Source of the DNA: an uncultured Bacteroidales bacterium
GTDB taxonomy: Bacteria > Bacteroidota > Bacteroidia > Bacteroidales > Paludibacteraceae
Assembly (NCBI GenBank): GCA_903901975.1
Contig: CAIUTB010000118.1
Location: 117,428 to 181,427, forward strand
DNA length: 64,000 nt
Direction of reading: 5' to 3'
A program made the position numbers and the translations under genes. Shown here piece after piece: positions 8,844 through 17,949 of this stretch. Under the pieces are notes generated by a model. That model worked only from the letters and a program-made list of their open reading frames with translations. It was not told where the DNA came from and made no database searches. Position 1 is the stretch's first letter. Each line of letters begins with the position of its first letter.

Positions 8844-9314
8844 ATGAAATTTAGATTTCTTTTGGTTTTTGGAATTTTAATGCTGTTTGTCAACATCTTA
8901 TCTGCTCAGGAAAATGTAGATGTAAAACCATCAAACATTTTCGATGCACTTTCTGCAACAGATTCCACAACATATGCCACAGTTACAATTCATCAGGACA
9001 AACGAATTGAAGCCTTGCTGGTAAATAAGAAAAGCCTGACAGTCAGTGGATTCAGAGTGCAGGTTTTCTCAAGTAACATTCAGCGAACTGCAAAAAACAA
9101 TGCTTTCGGGATTGAAAAACAAATTCAGGAAGTATTTCCAAATCAGCCGGTTTATGTGAATTATACTTCGCCTTTCTGGAAAGTTAGGGTGGGTGATTTT
9201 AAAACAAAAACAGATGCACAGGTCTTTCGAAATCAGCTGATTGAATCTTTACCTGCTTTAAAAAGTGAGATCTATATCGTTCCGGAACAAATCAATATTC
9301 CTGCCCCTAAATAA
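8844..9314 (+). CDS. secreted SPOR-domain protein
   Basis: Signal peptide at residues 1 to about 21 (ends LSAQ), a short linker, and a C-terminal SPOR domain recognisable from SGFRVQVFSSNIQRTAKN and YTSPFWKVRVGDFKTKTDAQ. SPOR domains bind denuded septal peptidoglycan glycans. 156 residues from ATG 8844. The TTG at 8820 is inside the promoter. Only 3 bp lie between its stop and folE, so it is cotranscribed, although no functional link to folate or pterin synthesis is apparent. Confidence 0.88.
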   Translation: MKFRFLLVFGILMLFVNILSAQENVDVKPSNIFDALSATDSTTYATVTIHQDKRIEALLVNKKSLTVSGFRVQVFSSNIQRTAKNNAFGIEKQIQEVFPNQPVYVNYTSPFWKVRVGDFKTKTDAQVFRNQLIESLPALKSEIYIVPEQINIPAPK

Positions 9315-9317
9315 ACT

Positions 9318-9917
9318 ATGATGGATTTTAATATAAACCAGCCGGTACCCTTCGAGGATGAAAAAACCGCAAGAATTGCCGAACATTACCTGGAAATAAT
9401 CAAACTGTTAGGCGAGGATGCTAATCGGGAAGGATTGCTAAAAACGCCAGAACGAGTTTCGAAAGCCATGCAGTTTTTGATGCAGGGTTATGAACAAAAT
9501 CCTGAAGAAATTATTCAGTCTGCCATGTTTACCGAAAATTACCGTCAGATGGTAATTGTAAAAGATATTGATTTTTACTCGATGTGCGAACATCACATGC
9601 TTCCGTTTTTCGGCAAAGCGCATATAGCCTATATTCCAAACAAAAAAATTACCGGACTGAGTAAAATTGCACGCATTGTGGAGGTATTTGCCCGTCGTAT
9701 GCAGGTTCAGGAGCGCATGACCACTCAGATTAAAGATTGTATTCAAAAAACGCTGAACCCAATGGGCGTAATGGTTATTATTGAAGCTCAGCATCTTTGC
9801 ATGCAGATGCGTGGGGTTCAAAAACAACATTCCATTACCACTACATCCGATTTTACTGGGGTTTTTGAACAGGCAAAAACCCGTGAAGAATTTATGAATC
9901 TGATAAACAGAAAATAG
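9318..9917 (+). CDS. folE: GTP cyclohydrolase I
   Basis: Converts GTP to 7,8-dihydroneopterin triphosphate, the first step to tetrahydrofolate or related pterins. Zinc ligands Cys90 and His93 ([10 protein letters not shown]) and Cys161 (HLCMQMRG) are all present, so this is the zinc-dependent FolE1 type, and the [11 protein letters not shown]-terminal motif is intact. 199 residues. Two adjacent ATG codons occur at 9318 and 9321. Confidence 0.96.
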   Translation: MMDFNINQPVPFEDEKTARIAEHYLEIIKLLGEDANREGLLKTPERVSKAMQFLMQGYEQNPEEIIQSAMFTENYRQMVIVKDIDFYSMCEHHMLPFFGKAHIAYIPNKKITGLSKIARIVEVFARRMQVQERMTTQIKDCIQKTLNPMGVMVIIEAQHLCMQMRGVQKQHSITTTSDFTGVFEQAKTREEFMNLINRK

Positions 9918-9925
9918 ATAGCTGT

Positions 9926-10267
9926 TTAAAGGTTTTTTTCAATCAGTTCATCCGCCATACGAACATATTCAGCGCAGGTGAACTGTTTTTCTTTTATTTC
10001 TGAGCAAAGTAATCCACCGGCTTTTTGTCTGAATTCCTCCACCACCGATTCTTTACCGGCTTGACGAAGTATACGCTCTGCGGCAAACAATGCACCACAT
10101 GTTCCACCTTCGGCTCTTCCCCCACCCCAGGCTCGAAATTCTTCAATTTCCTGATTGGAGATATTAAATTCATTCTGAAATCCTTTTAAAACTGATTGAG
10201 CACAATTTAGTTTCTCAGGAAGAACGTGGAAATACTCATCAGATTTAGCGCGATTTGTTTTTTTCAT
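9926..10267 (-). CDS. C_GCAxxG_C_C family protein
   Basis: Small cysteine-rich protein of the C_GCAxxG_C_C family, of uncertain function, often near redox genes. Conserved elements in order: LNCAQSVLKGF, WGGGRAEGGTCGALFAA, LLCSEI and TCAEYV, giving four spaced cysteines. No signal peptide, so cytoplasmic. From ATG 10267 it has 113 residues and overlaps the 3' end of the glycosyltransferase gene by 23 bp; the longer frame begins with TTG. The overlap suggests cotranscription as the last gene of the porZ-glycosyltransferase run. Confidence 0.85.
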   Translation of the reverse strand: MKKTNRAKSDEYFHVLPEKLNCAQSVLKGFQNEFNISNQEIEEFRAWGGGRAEGGTCGALFAAERILRQAGKESVVEEFRQKAGGLLCSEIKEKQFTCAEYVRMADELIEKNL

Positions 10268-11216
10268 CTTCAATGTTACTTTCAAAATTTTCCTTTTTAA
10301 GGATAATATATTCTGGTCTGTTCTTTATTTCATCAAATAAATTTCCAATGTATGAGCCGACAATTCCGATTGTCAGCAATTGAACACCCCCGAAGAAAAT
10401 AATAAGAACAAATAAGGATGTCCAACCCGAATCGGCATGGGTAAACCCAATTATTTTTCCTAAAATAGACCAGATAGCAAGAGCCAATGCGACCAAAACT
10501 GAGGTGAAGCCTAAGGTAGTTGCAATTCTTAGTGGTTTTGTCGAAAAATAAAGCATCGAAGTAGTGGCAAATCTCAACATTTTCATAAACGGATATTTAG
10601 TTTCACCTGCAAAACGTGCTTCACGTTCGTAATAAAATGGAACTTGTTTAAAACCTACCCACGAGATTAGACCACGAATGTATTTCCCTTTTTCGTGCAA
10701 ATTATTAAACTCCCTGATTATACTTTTATCGATTAACCGAAAATCACCGGTATCGACTGGTAAACGAACTTCAGAAAGAAAATTCAGAAAACGATAAAAT
10801 AATTTAGCTGTGATTTTTTTGAAGAAACCTTCTCCTTTTCTCGATTTTCGAACACAATAAACAACCTGTGCGTGACTAGTTTCCATGGTTCTAATCATTT
10901 CAGGAATGAGTTCAGGTGGATCTTGTAAATCGGCATCAATTATTATGGCTAAATCAGAAGTGCAATGATTAATACCCGCAGTTACTGCTTTTTGATGACC
11001 AAAGTTTCGTGAAAAAGTAATCAGCTTAACGCTGTTGTCACTTTCTAAAATATTATACAGAATTTCCTGCGTTTTATCCGTACTTCCATCGTTTATGAAA
11101 ATAATCTCAGTTCGAAAATCAAACTGATTTAGTATGGACTTAATCCTTTTGTAAGATTCAGTTATAACCTCTTCTTCGTTAAAACAGGGGACGATTACGC
11201 TAAGTGATTTATTCAT
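10245..11216 (-). CDS. GT2 family polyprenyl-phosphate glycosyltransferase
   Basis: Family 2 glycosyltransferase of the DPM1/GtrB/ArnC type: it moves a sugar from a nucleotide sugar to undecaprenyl phosphate on the inner leaflet. It shows VIVPCFNEEEVI at the N-terminus, the DXD-like DADLQDPPELIPEM motif, and SRNFGHQKAVTAGI. Two C-terminal transmembrane helices (about residues 230-300) match GtrB. 323 residues. It overlaps the upstream GtrA gene by 8 bp, a classic GtrA-GtrB pair. The sugar is unknown. Confidence 0.92.
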   Translation of the reverse strand: MNKSLSVIVPCFNEEEVITESYKRIKSILNQFDFRTEIIFINDGSTDKTQEILYNILESDNSVKLITFSRNFGHQKAVTAGINHCTSDLAIIIDADLQDPPELIPEMIRTMETSHAQVVYCVRKSRKGEGFFKKITAKLFYRFLNFLSEVRLPVDTGDFRLIDKSIIREFNNLHEKGKYIRGLISWVGFKQVPFYYEREARFAGETKYPFMKMLRFATTSMLYFSTKPLRIATTLGFTSVLVALALAIWSILGKIIGFTHADSGWTSLFVLIIFFGGVQLLTIGIVGSYIGNLFDEIKNRPEYIILKKENFESNIEDEKNKSR

Positions 11217-11607
11217 TTGTTTCTGATTTGAAAGTATAATACTTATTCAAAAGAAAATTTATTATTGTGTAGACAATTATTGATAGTAACTGACACACAT
11301 AAGGATCAATCTTTGTGTGGTTTAAGAGCAGAGATAAATTTCCTAATTGAACCAGATACGAAAATGCAAATGTAACGATAAATTTAAAAACAGTTTCTTT
11401 TACACTCCCTTTGTTTTCAAATGTCCATTTTCTATTCCATATAAAACTATTAATCAAGCCAATACTATATCCTATTATATTTGACAAATAATCTGACCAA
11501 AGCAATACCTTCAAGAACAACCAAATGGTCAGAGCAGTAAGTAAGGTGTTGACTATACCTACAATTCCGAATTTGAATAGCTGAATCAGAATCTTTTTAT
11601 TTTTCAT
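11209..11607 (-). CDS. GtrA-like flippase family protein
   Basis: Four-helix membrane protein of the GtrA family (FGIVGIVNTLLTALTIWLFL and NRKWTFENKG motifs), proposed to flip polyprenyl-phosphate-linked monosaccharides across the inner membrane. 132 residues, the family size. Its stop overlaps the start of the GT2 gene, so the two are translationally coupled and probably supply the lipid-linked sugar donor for the GT-C-like enzymes encoded just upstream in the same direction. Confidence 0.88.
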   Translation of the reverse strand: MKNKKILIQLFKFGIVGIVNTLLTALTIWLFLKVLLWSDYLSNIIGYSIGLINSFIWNRKWTFENKGSVKETVFKFIVTFAFSYLVQLGNLSLLLNHTKIDPYVCQLLSIIVYTIINFLLNKYYTFKSETNE

Positions 11608-11669
11608 TTAGTGTCTGATAATACTCTGAATTTTGAGATGAAAAAATTATTTATAGCCGAAAAAATAAA

Positions 11670-12815
11670 TCAATTTTTTAATTCGACTTTTAAAGAGCTT
11701 ATAAAATCTTTTGTTGCCACAATAATGATTGATATATAGAATATGAATGCTGGCCACAAAGGTAAAATATCTTTAAGTCTTGAACAACAAAGATATGAAT
11801 AGAACGAAATAAGGATTATTCCCAAAGATAAATACATGTTTTTCCTACAAACACAAAAATACACAACCGCCATGATGTCACCCAAATATAAATATCTCTC
11901 ATGCATGCCCGGTAAAAGAAACGGGCTAATAATTACACTTAGAAACGCGAGTTTAACCCATATTTCGAAAGTAAAAATGTATTTTTTATTACTTAAAATA
12001 AGTCCGAAGATTAAGGTATGTATTATAGTAAGAAAAAATCCCGGAAATCTGAGAATGTCAAAATAATCATTGCTAATCCATGTGTAAATGTTTGGGAAAT
12101 GGATTGTTAACATTTCGTAGTAACTCGATTGTGAGAAATAAATACTGAGTAATTCAAAAACAGGTCTTCCAGATGTCCAGGCAGGCAAAATACTAATACA
12201 ATAAATAGCTGGGATTGTGAAAAAGTAGTACCACTTTATATAGCCGCGTAATAATAAAACAAAATAAAAAGGGAGAATAAATGCAGTTTGAATTTTAAAT
12301 GCAAACGCTAAACCTAAAAACAAAACAGTGAGAAATTGTTTTTTCTTCAGTATAAAATAGATACTTCCAACCACAAAGGATGAATAAATTGAATCACATT
12401 GACCCCAAAATGCTCCATTCAAAAGTATACTGGGTAACAAAGGTATAATGCCAAATGAAATCCAGAAAACCAGCTTATTATTGTATTTTATAAATAGTAT
12501 TTTAGCAACAAAGTATGCTGTGAGAAATTCGAAAATTATGGATACAATTTTGATTAGGTAAAGTGGATATAGTCCTGTTTTTGCTATTAAAATAAGGATA
12601 TAAATATAGCTTGGAGTATAATTGTAGAAATTGAATTTCAAAGAAGAAGTATAACCGTTATTCTTAATAAAATTCACCCAAGGTTCTAAATAAAAATTGT
12701 AGTCACCTAATCGAAATGGAAACAAGGATATTTTTAAAATTACAGCAAGAAAAATTACCAGATACCAACTTTCTTTTTTTGAAAATAACTTTTTCAATGG
12801 AGATTTAAGTTTCAT
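11670..12815 (-). CDS. GT-C-like polytopic membrane glycosyltransferase (Gpi18/GT87-like)
   Basis: Polytopic protein with about ten hydrophobic helices. The first extracytoplasmic loop holds GDYNFYLEPWVNFIKNNG, and a later loop holds AFWGQCDSIYSS, resembling the GQxDxIY motif of Gpi18/ALG6-like mannosyltransferases that use lipid-phosphate sugars. 381 residues from ATG 12815; the frame continues to a TTG at 12833. By inference it uses the polyprenyl-linked sugar made by the GT2/GtrA pair downstream. Exact substrate unknown. Confidence 0.7.
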   Translation of the reverse strand: MKLKSPLKKLFSKKESWYLVIFLAVILKISLFPFRLGDYNFYLEPWVNFIKNNGYTSSLKFNFYNYTPSYIYILILIAKTGLYPLYLIKIVSIIFEFLTAYFVAKILFIKYNNKLVFWISFGIIPLLPSILLNGAFWGQCDSIYSSFVVGSIYFILKKKQFLTVLFLGLAFAFKIQTAFILPFYFVLLLRGYIKWYYFFTIPAIYCISILPAWTSGRPVFELLSIYFSQSSYYEMLTIHFPNIYTWISNDYFDILRFPGFFLTIIHTLIFGLILSNKKYIFTFEIWVKLAFLSVIISPFLLPGMHERYLYLGDIMAVVYFCVCRKNMYLSLGIILISFYSYLCCSRLKDILPLWPAFIFYISIIIVATKDFISSLKVELKN

Positions 12816-12863
12816 ATGATTTCCGCTTAGCAAATTAGGTCTAACGCCGTTAAATACTGATGA

Positions 12864-14006
12864 TTAGTGTTGAATATTTAAAGTCGTAGTCAGATAAGCC
12901 AGGAAATACGGCAATGATAAGTTGAAATAGGATATATCACATATTGCATCACTAAACAGATTACCTTCACCGGCATTCACAATTCTCATTATTTGGGCAG
13001 ACAACATAAACAGGAAGATAAAAATAGAGGTTACGAAGAAAAATTGTTCTACATTTTTCCACTTCAAAGCTAATATCAAACCTAATGCCATCATGATTAT
13101 GAGCGTGTAAATATTACCGTTGCCGGTCTGTGACATGAATGGATTTCGTGAAAAGAATATCCAGGTATTGGTATCCCAGAAAATAAAAGGCAGAAAACTG
13201 ATAAGTGCGATACAAAAAACGATTATAGGAAAAAGTATTTTTTGTTTGACACTTAATTTCAGGTAAGGTTGAAAGAAAAACAGGGCTAAAGGAAGTAGTG
13301 CCGAAAGTCTGGTAGAGGCTATTATTCCACATATTAATGCTCCAATTGCAAAACTGTTTGATAAGTTTCTGTTATTTTTATCTAACCAAAGGATAATAAT
13401 AAAAACGAGCCAGGCATTGCTCATACCATCACTGCGTGCAGCAATTTCCCACCAGTAGGCAGGTGATATACAAAGCATTGACAAGAAGAATAATGACTTT
13501 CGATAAGTTGAGAAGTAATATTTTAAAACATAAGCCAAAAATATCAGAAAAAAAATCAATTCAGTTCCAACATCTTTTAAAAGATAAAAAGGAAGCATCA
13601 TCAAATGCCAAAGTGGAAAAGGAGAAGCAAAATTTGTTACACTCACATGAGTATGTGTTGCATACGGATAGTTGCCCTGAAAAATGCTATCCCAAAAAAA
13701 AGTCAGAGCAGACCAACGGTCAACCCTGATTGTATTGGGATCAATTGCTATTAACAGCACTGATATAGAGGCTAACATCAATATAATCAGTCCCCAATAG
13801 ATAAACTTGTATGCCTTCTCACTTATTTTCAGCGTTTTTATATAAACTCCAAAAAAAATCAAAAAAAGAACAAGGTAAATTGAAAGAGCTAAATAAGGAT
13901 TAAATCCCGTTCTTGAAACGTATTTAAGAATATATAAAGCGTTGATTGATAGAAATAAAACAAGTTGAATTATACTTTTTTTTGAATTCACAATCGATAT
14001 ATTCAT
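12864..14006 (-). CDS. polytopic membrane protein, probable GT-C glycosyltransferase
   Basis: Not assigned to a named family with certainty. 380 residues with about ten predicted transmembrane segments. The loop after helix 3 (RVDRWSALTFFWDSIFQGNYPYATHTH region) carries the acidic/aromatic pattern typical of GT-C and GT87-like enzymes, and a second charged loop reads AARSDGMSNAW. It lies 30 bp downstream of porZ and 48 bp upstream of the next GT-C-like gene, all on one strand, supporting a role in surface-glycan assembly. It could also be a ligase or polymerase of the same fold. Confidence 0.6.
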   Translation of the reverse strand: MNISIVNSKKSIIQLVLFLSINALYILKYVSRTGFNPYLALSIYLVLFLIFFGVYIKTLKISEKAYKFIYWGLIILMLASISVLLIAIDPNTIRVDRWSALTFFWDSIFQGNYPYATHTHVSVTNFASPFPLWHLMMLPFYLLKDVGTELIFFLIFLAYVLKYYFSTYRKSLFFLSMLCISPAYWWEIAARSDGMSNAWLVFIIILWLDKNNRNLSNSFAIGALICGIIASTRLSALLPLALFFFQPYLKLSVKQKILFPIIVFCIALISFLPFIFWDTNTWIFFSRNPFMSQTGNGNIYTLIIMMALGLILALKWKNVEQFFFVTSIFIFLFMLSAQIMRIVNAGEGNLFSDAICDISYFNLSLPYFLAYLTTTLNIQH

Positions 14007-14035
14007 ATTTCAAAACTTAATGTATACTATTTCCT

Positions 14036-16381
14036 TTAATTTATTACCATTATCTTTGTAATTGTATTCTGAGTTCCATCAGCATTAACACATATTGCCA
14101 GATAAATTCCGGTACTTACTTTTTTGCCATGTACGTCTTTTCCATCCCAGGTAGCAATACTGCCATTTGATACAGTTTCACATACCAGATTTCCATTGAT
14201 ATCAGTGATTTTTATCTGAGTATTTTCAACTAAACCTGTAATAGTAATTATACCTGTATAGCCTTGACGTACGGGGTTTGGATAAGCATACACATTTTCG
14301 AAAGTAGCACCAGCTTCACTTGCATCACTTTGATACGAAACAATGCCCTGAGAAGTTCCAAAGAATACTTCTCCGGTTACCGGATTAATAGCAATTGACA
14401 TAATTTCATTTGAAAGTAACGGACTGTTAGTCATAGTAAAATGCTGGATGGTTTGCTGACCATTTTCGGACATTAAATATACTCCGGAACTTCCCGTGCC
14501 AATCCATTTTCGGTTTGCACCATCAATTGCAATAGCTTTAATATTTTCATTAACAAGCAGGTAATCAGCAAGATTTGTACTATCGTTTCTTGGAATTTTC
14601 ACACGTGAACATGTATAGCCTGTATTAAAAACGTTACTTAAATTATTAAACAGGAAAGGTCCCAAATCAGTCCCAACCCAAATAACTCCATTTTTATCCT
14701 GAGCAATTGAATAAAGATAACTGGGATATATTGAAACTAATTTGGTCAGTCCGTTATTGTCAATTTCTGGGTAAATAAATGTCGAGATAAAAGTTGACTT
14801 ATCATCACTTTCAGTATTTAAAGTTCCATTGTCATCATAAATGCTCAATCCGGGTGTATATCGAAATGACAGTATCCATTTTTGATTTGGGTTTTGATTT
14901 GAAATCAACAATTTACTCGTCTGTTTATTGACATTTGGATTTGATATTTTAGACCAGGTACCATCCGAAAGTAGCATCTTTACACCAGCTGATACACCGC
15001 AGTTTGTTATGAGGAGATTCCCATTTTTGTCATAGATTGCTCCGTCTAAACGCGTATAATCAAGTGGAGCAGTTGGAATAACAGATTCAAGATTACATTT
15101 ATCAGTATTTGGAGTATACCATTTAGAAAACGCATTATTTTTGAATTCATAAAGTCCTGTTCCGTAGGATGTTACAAAAAAGTGTTTGTTGTCACCAGGA
15201 TCGACAGCTACATTACAAAAGTCAGTGACAGCATGCTTTGTAGAATCTTGAATTGGTTTAGACAGGATATTTGTCCAATTACCCTCTTCATACATCATAA
15301 CATTACCATCCCTGTTATATTGTGATGCCCAGCGTCCTCCGGGTACAACAAAAAGTTTTTTATCCGAAAAGGTCATATCCCAGGGAATATTCACAGCAGG
15401 TCCTGCCGGCTTATAATAGGTTATGGCAGGTGATTCACTTCCGCTTTGTTTGTAGGCTATGATACCTAATGTATTTGCTGCAAAGTAATAAGTACTGTTT
15501 GTTGCATCATATTCTGCATCTGAAACAGCTCCGATAGAACTTATGGTTTTGGTGTTAAAAGAAAGATCGGTCAAATAAGCTGAGCTTCCATCAAAAATAT
15601 TCAGGCTCTGATTAGAGACATTCATGTAGCTAACATTTACACTTGGCAGAAATGAGGCCCAGATATTATCGCTACCCATTCTATAGGTTTTACCCCCACG
15701 TTGCAGTAGTAATTTACCATCGAATGAACATATTTTCTGAAAATCACCACTACCGGGTAGTCCGTTCATCGTGGTCCAAAATTCATAATTTACTAAATGA
15801 CTTTCTGTTACCGAAGCTTGCAAAATAGACGAAGCTGTTAAAGCATAAATTATTCCGTTATGAACTGCAGTATTCAAAACTTTTAGTTCGGAGGCGTTTG
15901 GACCAATAAAATAGGTGTCTGAAACTTCTTTTTTCTGCATATTCAGCACTAAAACTCCGAAATTACAGGACAAATAGGCTTTGTTTTGATAGAAAAGTAT
16001 ATGATTTATGTCTTTAGTCGAACTCATTTGTTTGTTATATAAATCAGGGAGATTAATAATTCCACCAGAAGTCATAATATCAATATTTCCAGTCGAATAA
16101 ATAATCAAAAGGGCTTTATCATCTGAGTCATATTCTATCCTGGATATAGTGGAACCATTTAATCCGCTATTTTTACTATAAAACTCTAATCCTCCATCTT
16201 GTTTATCTACTGAATAAAGTGCTCCTTCACTGACAGCAAAAATTTTGTTGTCAGATTGAGCTATTTGCGATACATTATTATAGGCAAAATGCGTTCTCCA
16301 TTTACCCATAGCCACCTGTGCTATTGAAGAAACAGAAAACAAACTGATAAATAACCCGCTAATAAATATATATTTTTTCAT
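14036..16381 (-). CDS. porZ: type IX secretion system protein PorZ
   Basis: PorZ is a surface component of the T9SS attachment complex; in Porphyromonas gingivalis it is needed for delivery of anionic LPS to the sortase PorU so that cargo is anchored. Signal peptide 1 to about 21 (SSIAQ), mature start WRTHFAYNNVSQIAQSDNKI, two beta-propeller domains (repeats such as GVIWVGTDLGPFLFN and RKWIGTGSSGVYL), and a type A C-terminal sorting domain from about residue 700 (YAYPNPVRQGY to ITKIMVIN). 781 residues, close to the P. gingivalis protein. Its downstream neighbours are glycosyltransferases. Confidence 0.9.
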   Translation of the reverse strand: MKKYIFISGLFISLFSVSSIAQVAMGKWRTHFAYNNVSQIAQSDNKIFAVSEGALYSVDKQDGGLEFYSKNSGLNGSTISRIEYDSDDKALLIIYSTGNIDIMTSGGIINLPDLYNKQMSSTKDINHILFYQNKAYLSCNFGVLVLNMQKKEVSDTYFIGPNASELKVLNTAVHNGIIYALTASSILQASVTESHLVNYEFWTTMNGLPGSGDFQKICSFDGKLLLQRGGKTYRMGSDNIWASFLPSVNVSYMNVSNQSLNIFDGSSAYLTDLSFNTKTISSIGAVSDAEYDATNSTYYFAANTLGIIAYKQSGSESPAITYYKPAGPAVNIPWDMTFSDKKLFVVPGGRWASQYNRDGNVMMYEEGNWTNILSKPIQDSTKHAVTDFCNVAVDPGDNKHFFVTSYGTGLYEFKNNAFSKWYTPNTDKCNLESVIPTAPLDYTRLDGAIYDKNGNLLITNCGVSAGVKMLLSDGTWSKISNPNVNKQTSKLLISNQNPNQKWILSFRYTPGLSIYDDNGTLNTESDDKSTFISTFIYPEIDNNGLTKLVSIYPSYLYSIAQDKNGVIWVGTDLGPFLFNNLSNVFNTGYTCSRVKIPRNDSTNLADYLLVNENIKAIAIDGANRKWIGTGSSGVYLMSENGQQTIQHFTMTNSPLLSNEIMSIAINPVTGEVFFGTSQGIVSYQSDASEAGATFENVYAYPNPVRQGYTGIITITGLVENTQIKITDINGNLVCETVSNGSIATWDGKDVHGKKVSTGIYLAICVNADGTQNTITKIMVIN

Positions 16382-16529
16382 ATATCGGAATTTACTTTTA
16401 AAAATAGGATAAGATGTAGAAACTAAATCAGATAAATAAACTCAAAAATCAGCATTTTATTTCATTATTCCACTGATTTTTAAACAATTTACCATAAATG
16501 AAAAACTGAAGAACGAAACTCTGTTGATG

Positions 16530-17111
16530 TCAGATTTGCTGCTTTAAATGTTCAGCAAGCTTTTTTACAGCTAATGCTCTATGACTTATTAAATTCTTTT
16601 CAGCACTGCTCAATTCTGCAAAACTACGGTTGTAACCTTCCGGCACAAAGATAGGGTCGTATCCAAAGCCACTATTCCCGGTGGGTATCAAACTAATGTC
16701 ACCCTCAATTTTCCCTTCAAAAAATGTAGTTTTTCCTGCTTGTATTAATGCAATTACTGTCCGAAAACAGGCTTTTCTATTCGCTGAATTTCCCAATAAA
16801 TTCAACACTTTAGTCATATTTTTTTTTGAATCGTTGTTTTCACCGGCATAACGCGCCGAATAAACTCCGGGCTCTCCGTTCAGTGCTTCCACTTCTAAGC
16901 CGGTATCATCTGCAAAACAATTTAATCCGAATTTTTCAAAAACAAAGCTGGCTTTAATGAATGCATTTCCCTCTAAAGTAGTAGCAGTTTCCGGAATTTC
17001 ATCATAGCATTTCAGCTCATCCAGACTAATAATCTTATATTCTGGTTCCAAAATGGCTTTAACTTCAGATAGTTTATGGGCATTATTCGTGGCAAAAACC
17101 AAATTCTTCAT
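16530..17111 (-). CDS. rdgB: non-canonical purine NTP pyrophosphatase (RdgB/HAM1 family)
   Basis: Hydrolyses dITP, ITP and XTP to keep deaminated purines out of DNA. It shows the family N-terminus [13 protein letters not shown], the [24 protein letters not shown] core and the C-terminal [10 protein letters not shown] and [10 protein letters not shown] motifs. 193 residues, complete. A -7 box lies at 17146-17153. Confidence 0.95.
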   Translation of the reverse strand: MKNLVFATNNAHKLSEVKAILEPEYKIISLDELKCYDEIPETATTLEGNAFIKASFVFEKFGLNCFADDTGLEVEALNGEPGVYSARYAGENNDSKKNMTKVLNLLGNSANRKACFRTVIALIQAGKTTFFEGKIEGDISLIPTGNSGFGYDPIFVPEGYNRSFAELSSAEKNLISHRALAVKKLAEHLKQQI

Positions 17112-17145
17112 TAAGTATGTGTAAATTTAATAAATCAATTGCCTG

Positions 17146-17153
17146 CAAAGATA
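17146..17153 (-). promoter_or_regulatory. -7 box for rdgB
   Basis: Minus-strand TATCTTTG, about 35 bp upstream of the rdgB ATG; no convincing -33 element seen. Confidence 0.45.
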
Positions 17154-17239
17154 ATTAATTTAGGAATTATTATAACGTTTTTTCCAGTTATTAATGTCGT
17201 TTAAGTCTTAATTTAGCCTATTTGTTTCGATATTTTGTT

Positions 17240-17247
17240 TATTTTTG
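17240..17247 (+). promoter_or_regulatory. -7 box for small barrel protein gene
   Basis: TATTTTTG fits TAnnTTTG, 50 bp before the ATG at 17297. A TTTG at 17221-17224 is present, but the 15-bp spacing is short. Confidence 0.4.
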
Positions 17248-17296
17248 CAAATCAAGATTTAATAATATTGTAATATTAATTTGAAAAAGTAAAATC

Positions 17297-17758
17297 ATGA
17301 AAAAGCTTATTATTTCACTAATTTTTGTTGTTGGTATTGTAAGTGTATTAAGTGCACAACTTGATAAAAAAGCTATTGGTGTACGTTTTGGCGGGTTTTC
17401 AGGCTATGGTGCTGAAGTATCCTATCAACAACCACTTGGTGCTAACAGAGTAGAATTTGATTTGGGCTTAAACGGTTGGGGGTTTGGTCTTAACGGACTA
17501 TTTCAATGGGTTAAACCTTTACCACAGTTGTACGAAGGATTCAACTGGTATTGGGGTGTCGGTGCTGGGTTAGGATTGTATAATTTTAACTCAGCAGGTA
17601 CAGCTTTTGGTTTGGGAGTTTTGGGACAAATAGGGCTGGAATATAATTTTGAATTTCCATTGCAATTGTCCATTGATTATCGCCCCGGACTTTATGTTAT
17701 GCCTTCTATTTATCCCACTTACGATGGAATTTGTTTAAGTGCCCGTTACCGCTTGTAA
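17297..17758 (+). CDS. small secreted outer-membrane-barrel-like protein
   Basis: Not recognised as a named family. A clear signal peptide (residues 1-20, ending VLSAQ) is followed by about 130 residues of alternating hydrophobic/aromatic and glycine-rich strands (VRFGGFSGYGAEVSYQQP, FNWYWGVGAGLGLY) ending in an aromatic-basic pattern (LSARYRL), suggesting a small eight-stranded outer-membrane barrel. 153 residues. It stands alone and is followed by a strong terminator. Confidence 0.75.
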   Translation: MKKLIISLIFVVGIVSVLSAQLDKKAIGVRFGGFSGYGAEVSYQQPLGANRVEFDLGLNGWGFGLNGLFQWVKPLPQLYEGFNWYWGVGAGLGLYNFNSAGTAFGLGVLGQIGLEYNFEFPLQLSIDYRPGLYVMPSIYPTYDGICLSARYRL

Positions 17759-17785
17759 TTGTTCGCTAATTCGGTTGTAATTTGG

Positions 17786-17929
17786 TTATAAATACAGAAA
17801 TAATATTGAAAAAAAGCCCGGAAATATCAAAAATATTTCCGGGCTTTTTTTGTTAGAATCATAAAACAATTCCACCCTGGGTTTTCTTACAAAAAGTCGA
17901 ATATTGTACTACATTTTGAGATGAATACC
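17786..17929. repeat. intergenic segment duplicated at 21165-21310, copy 1
   Basis: Shares with the second copy the block TTATAAAT(A/G)CAGAAA at the left and a 47-bp right block (17882-17928 versus 21264-21310) differing at 4 positions. The left-to-right distance is 96 versus 99 bp. Copy 1 contains the intact terminator. Confidence 0.8.
17809..17850 (+). terminator. rho-independent terminator
   Basis: Stem AGCCCGGAAATAT / ATATTTCCGGGCT with loop CAAAA, followed by a T-run, 50 bp after the barrel gene stop. The A-run on the other side would also let it act on the opposite strand. Confidence 0.9.
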
Positions 17930-17949
17930 CCTCGTTGCTACAGCAAGGG

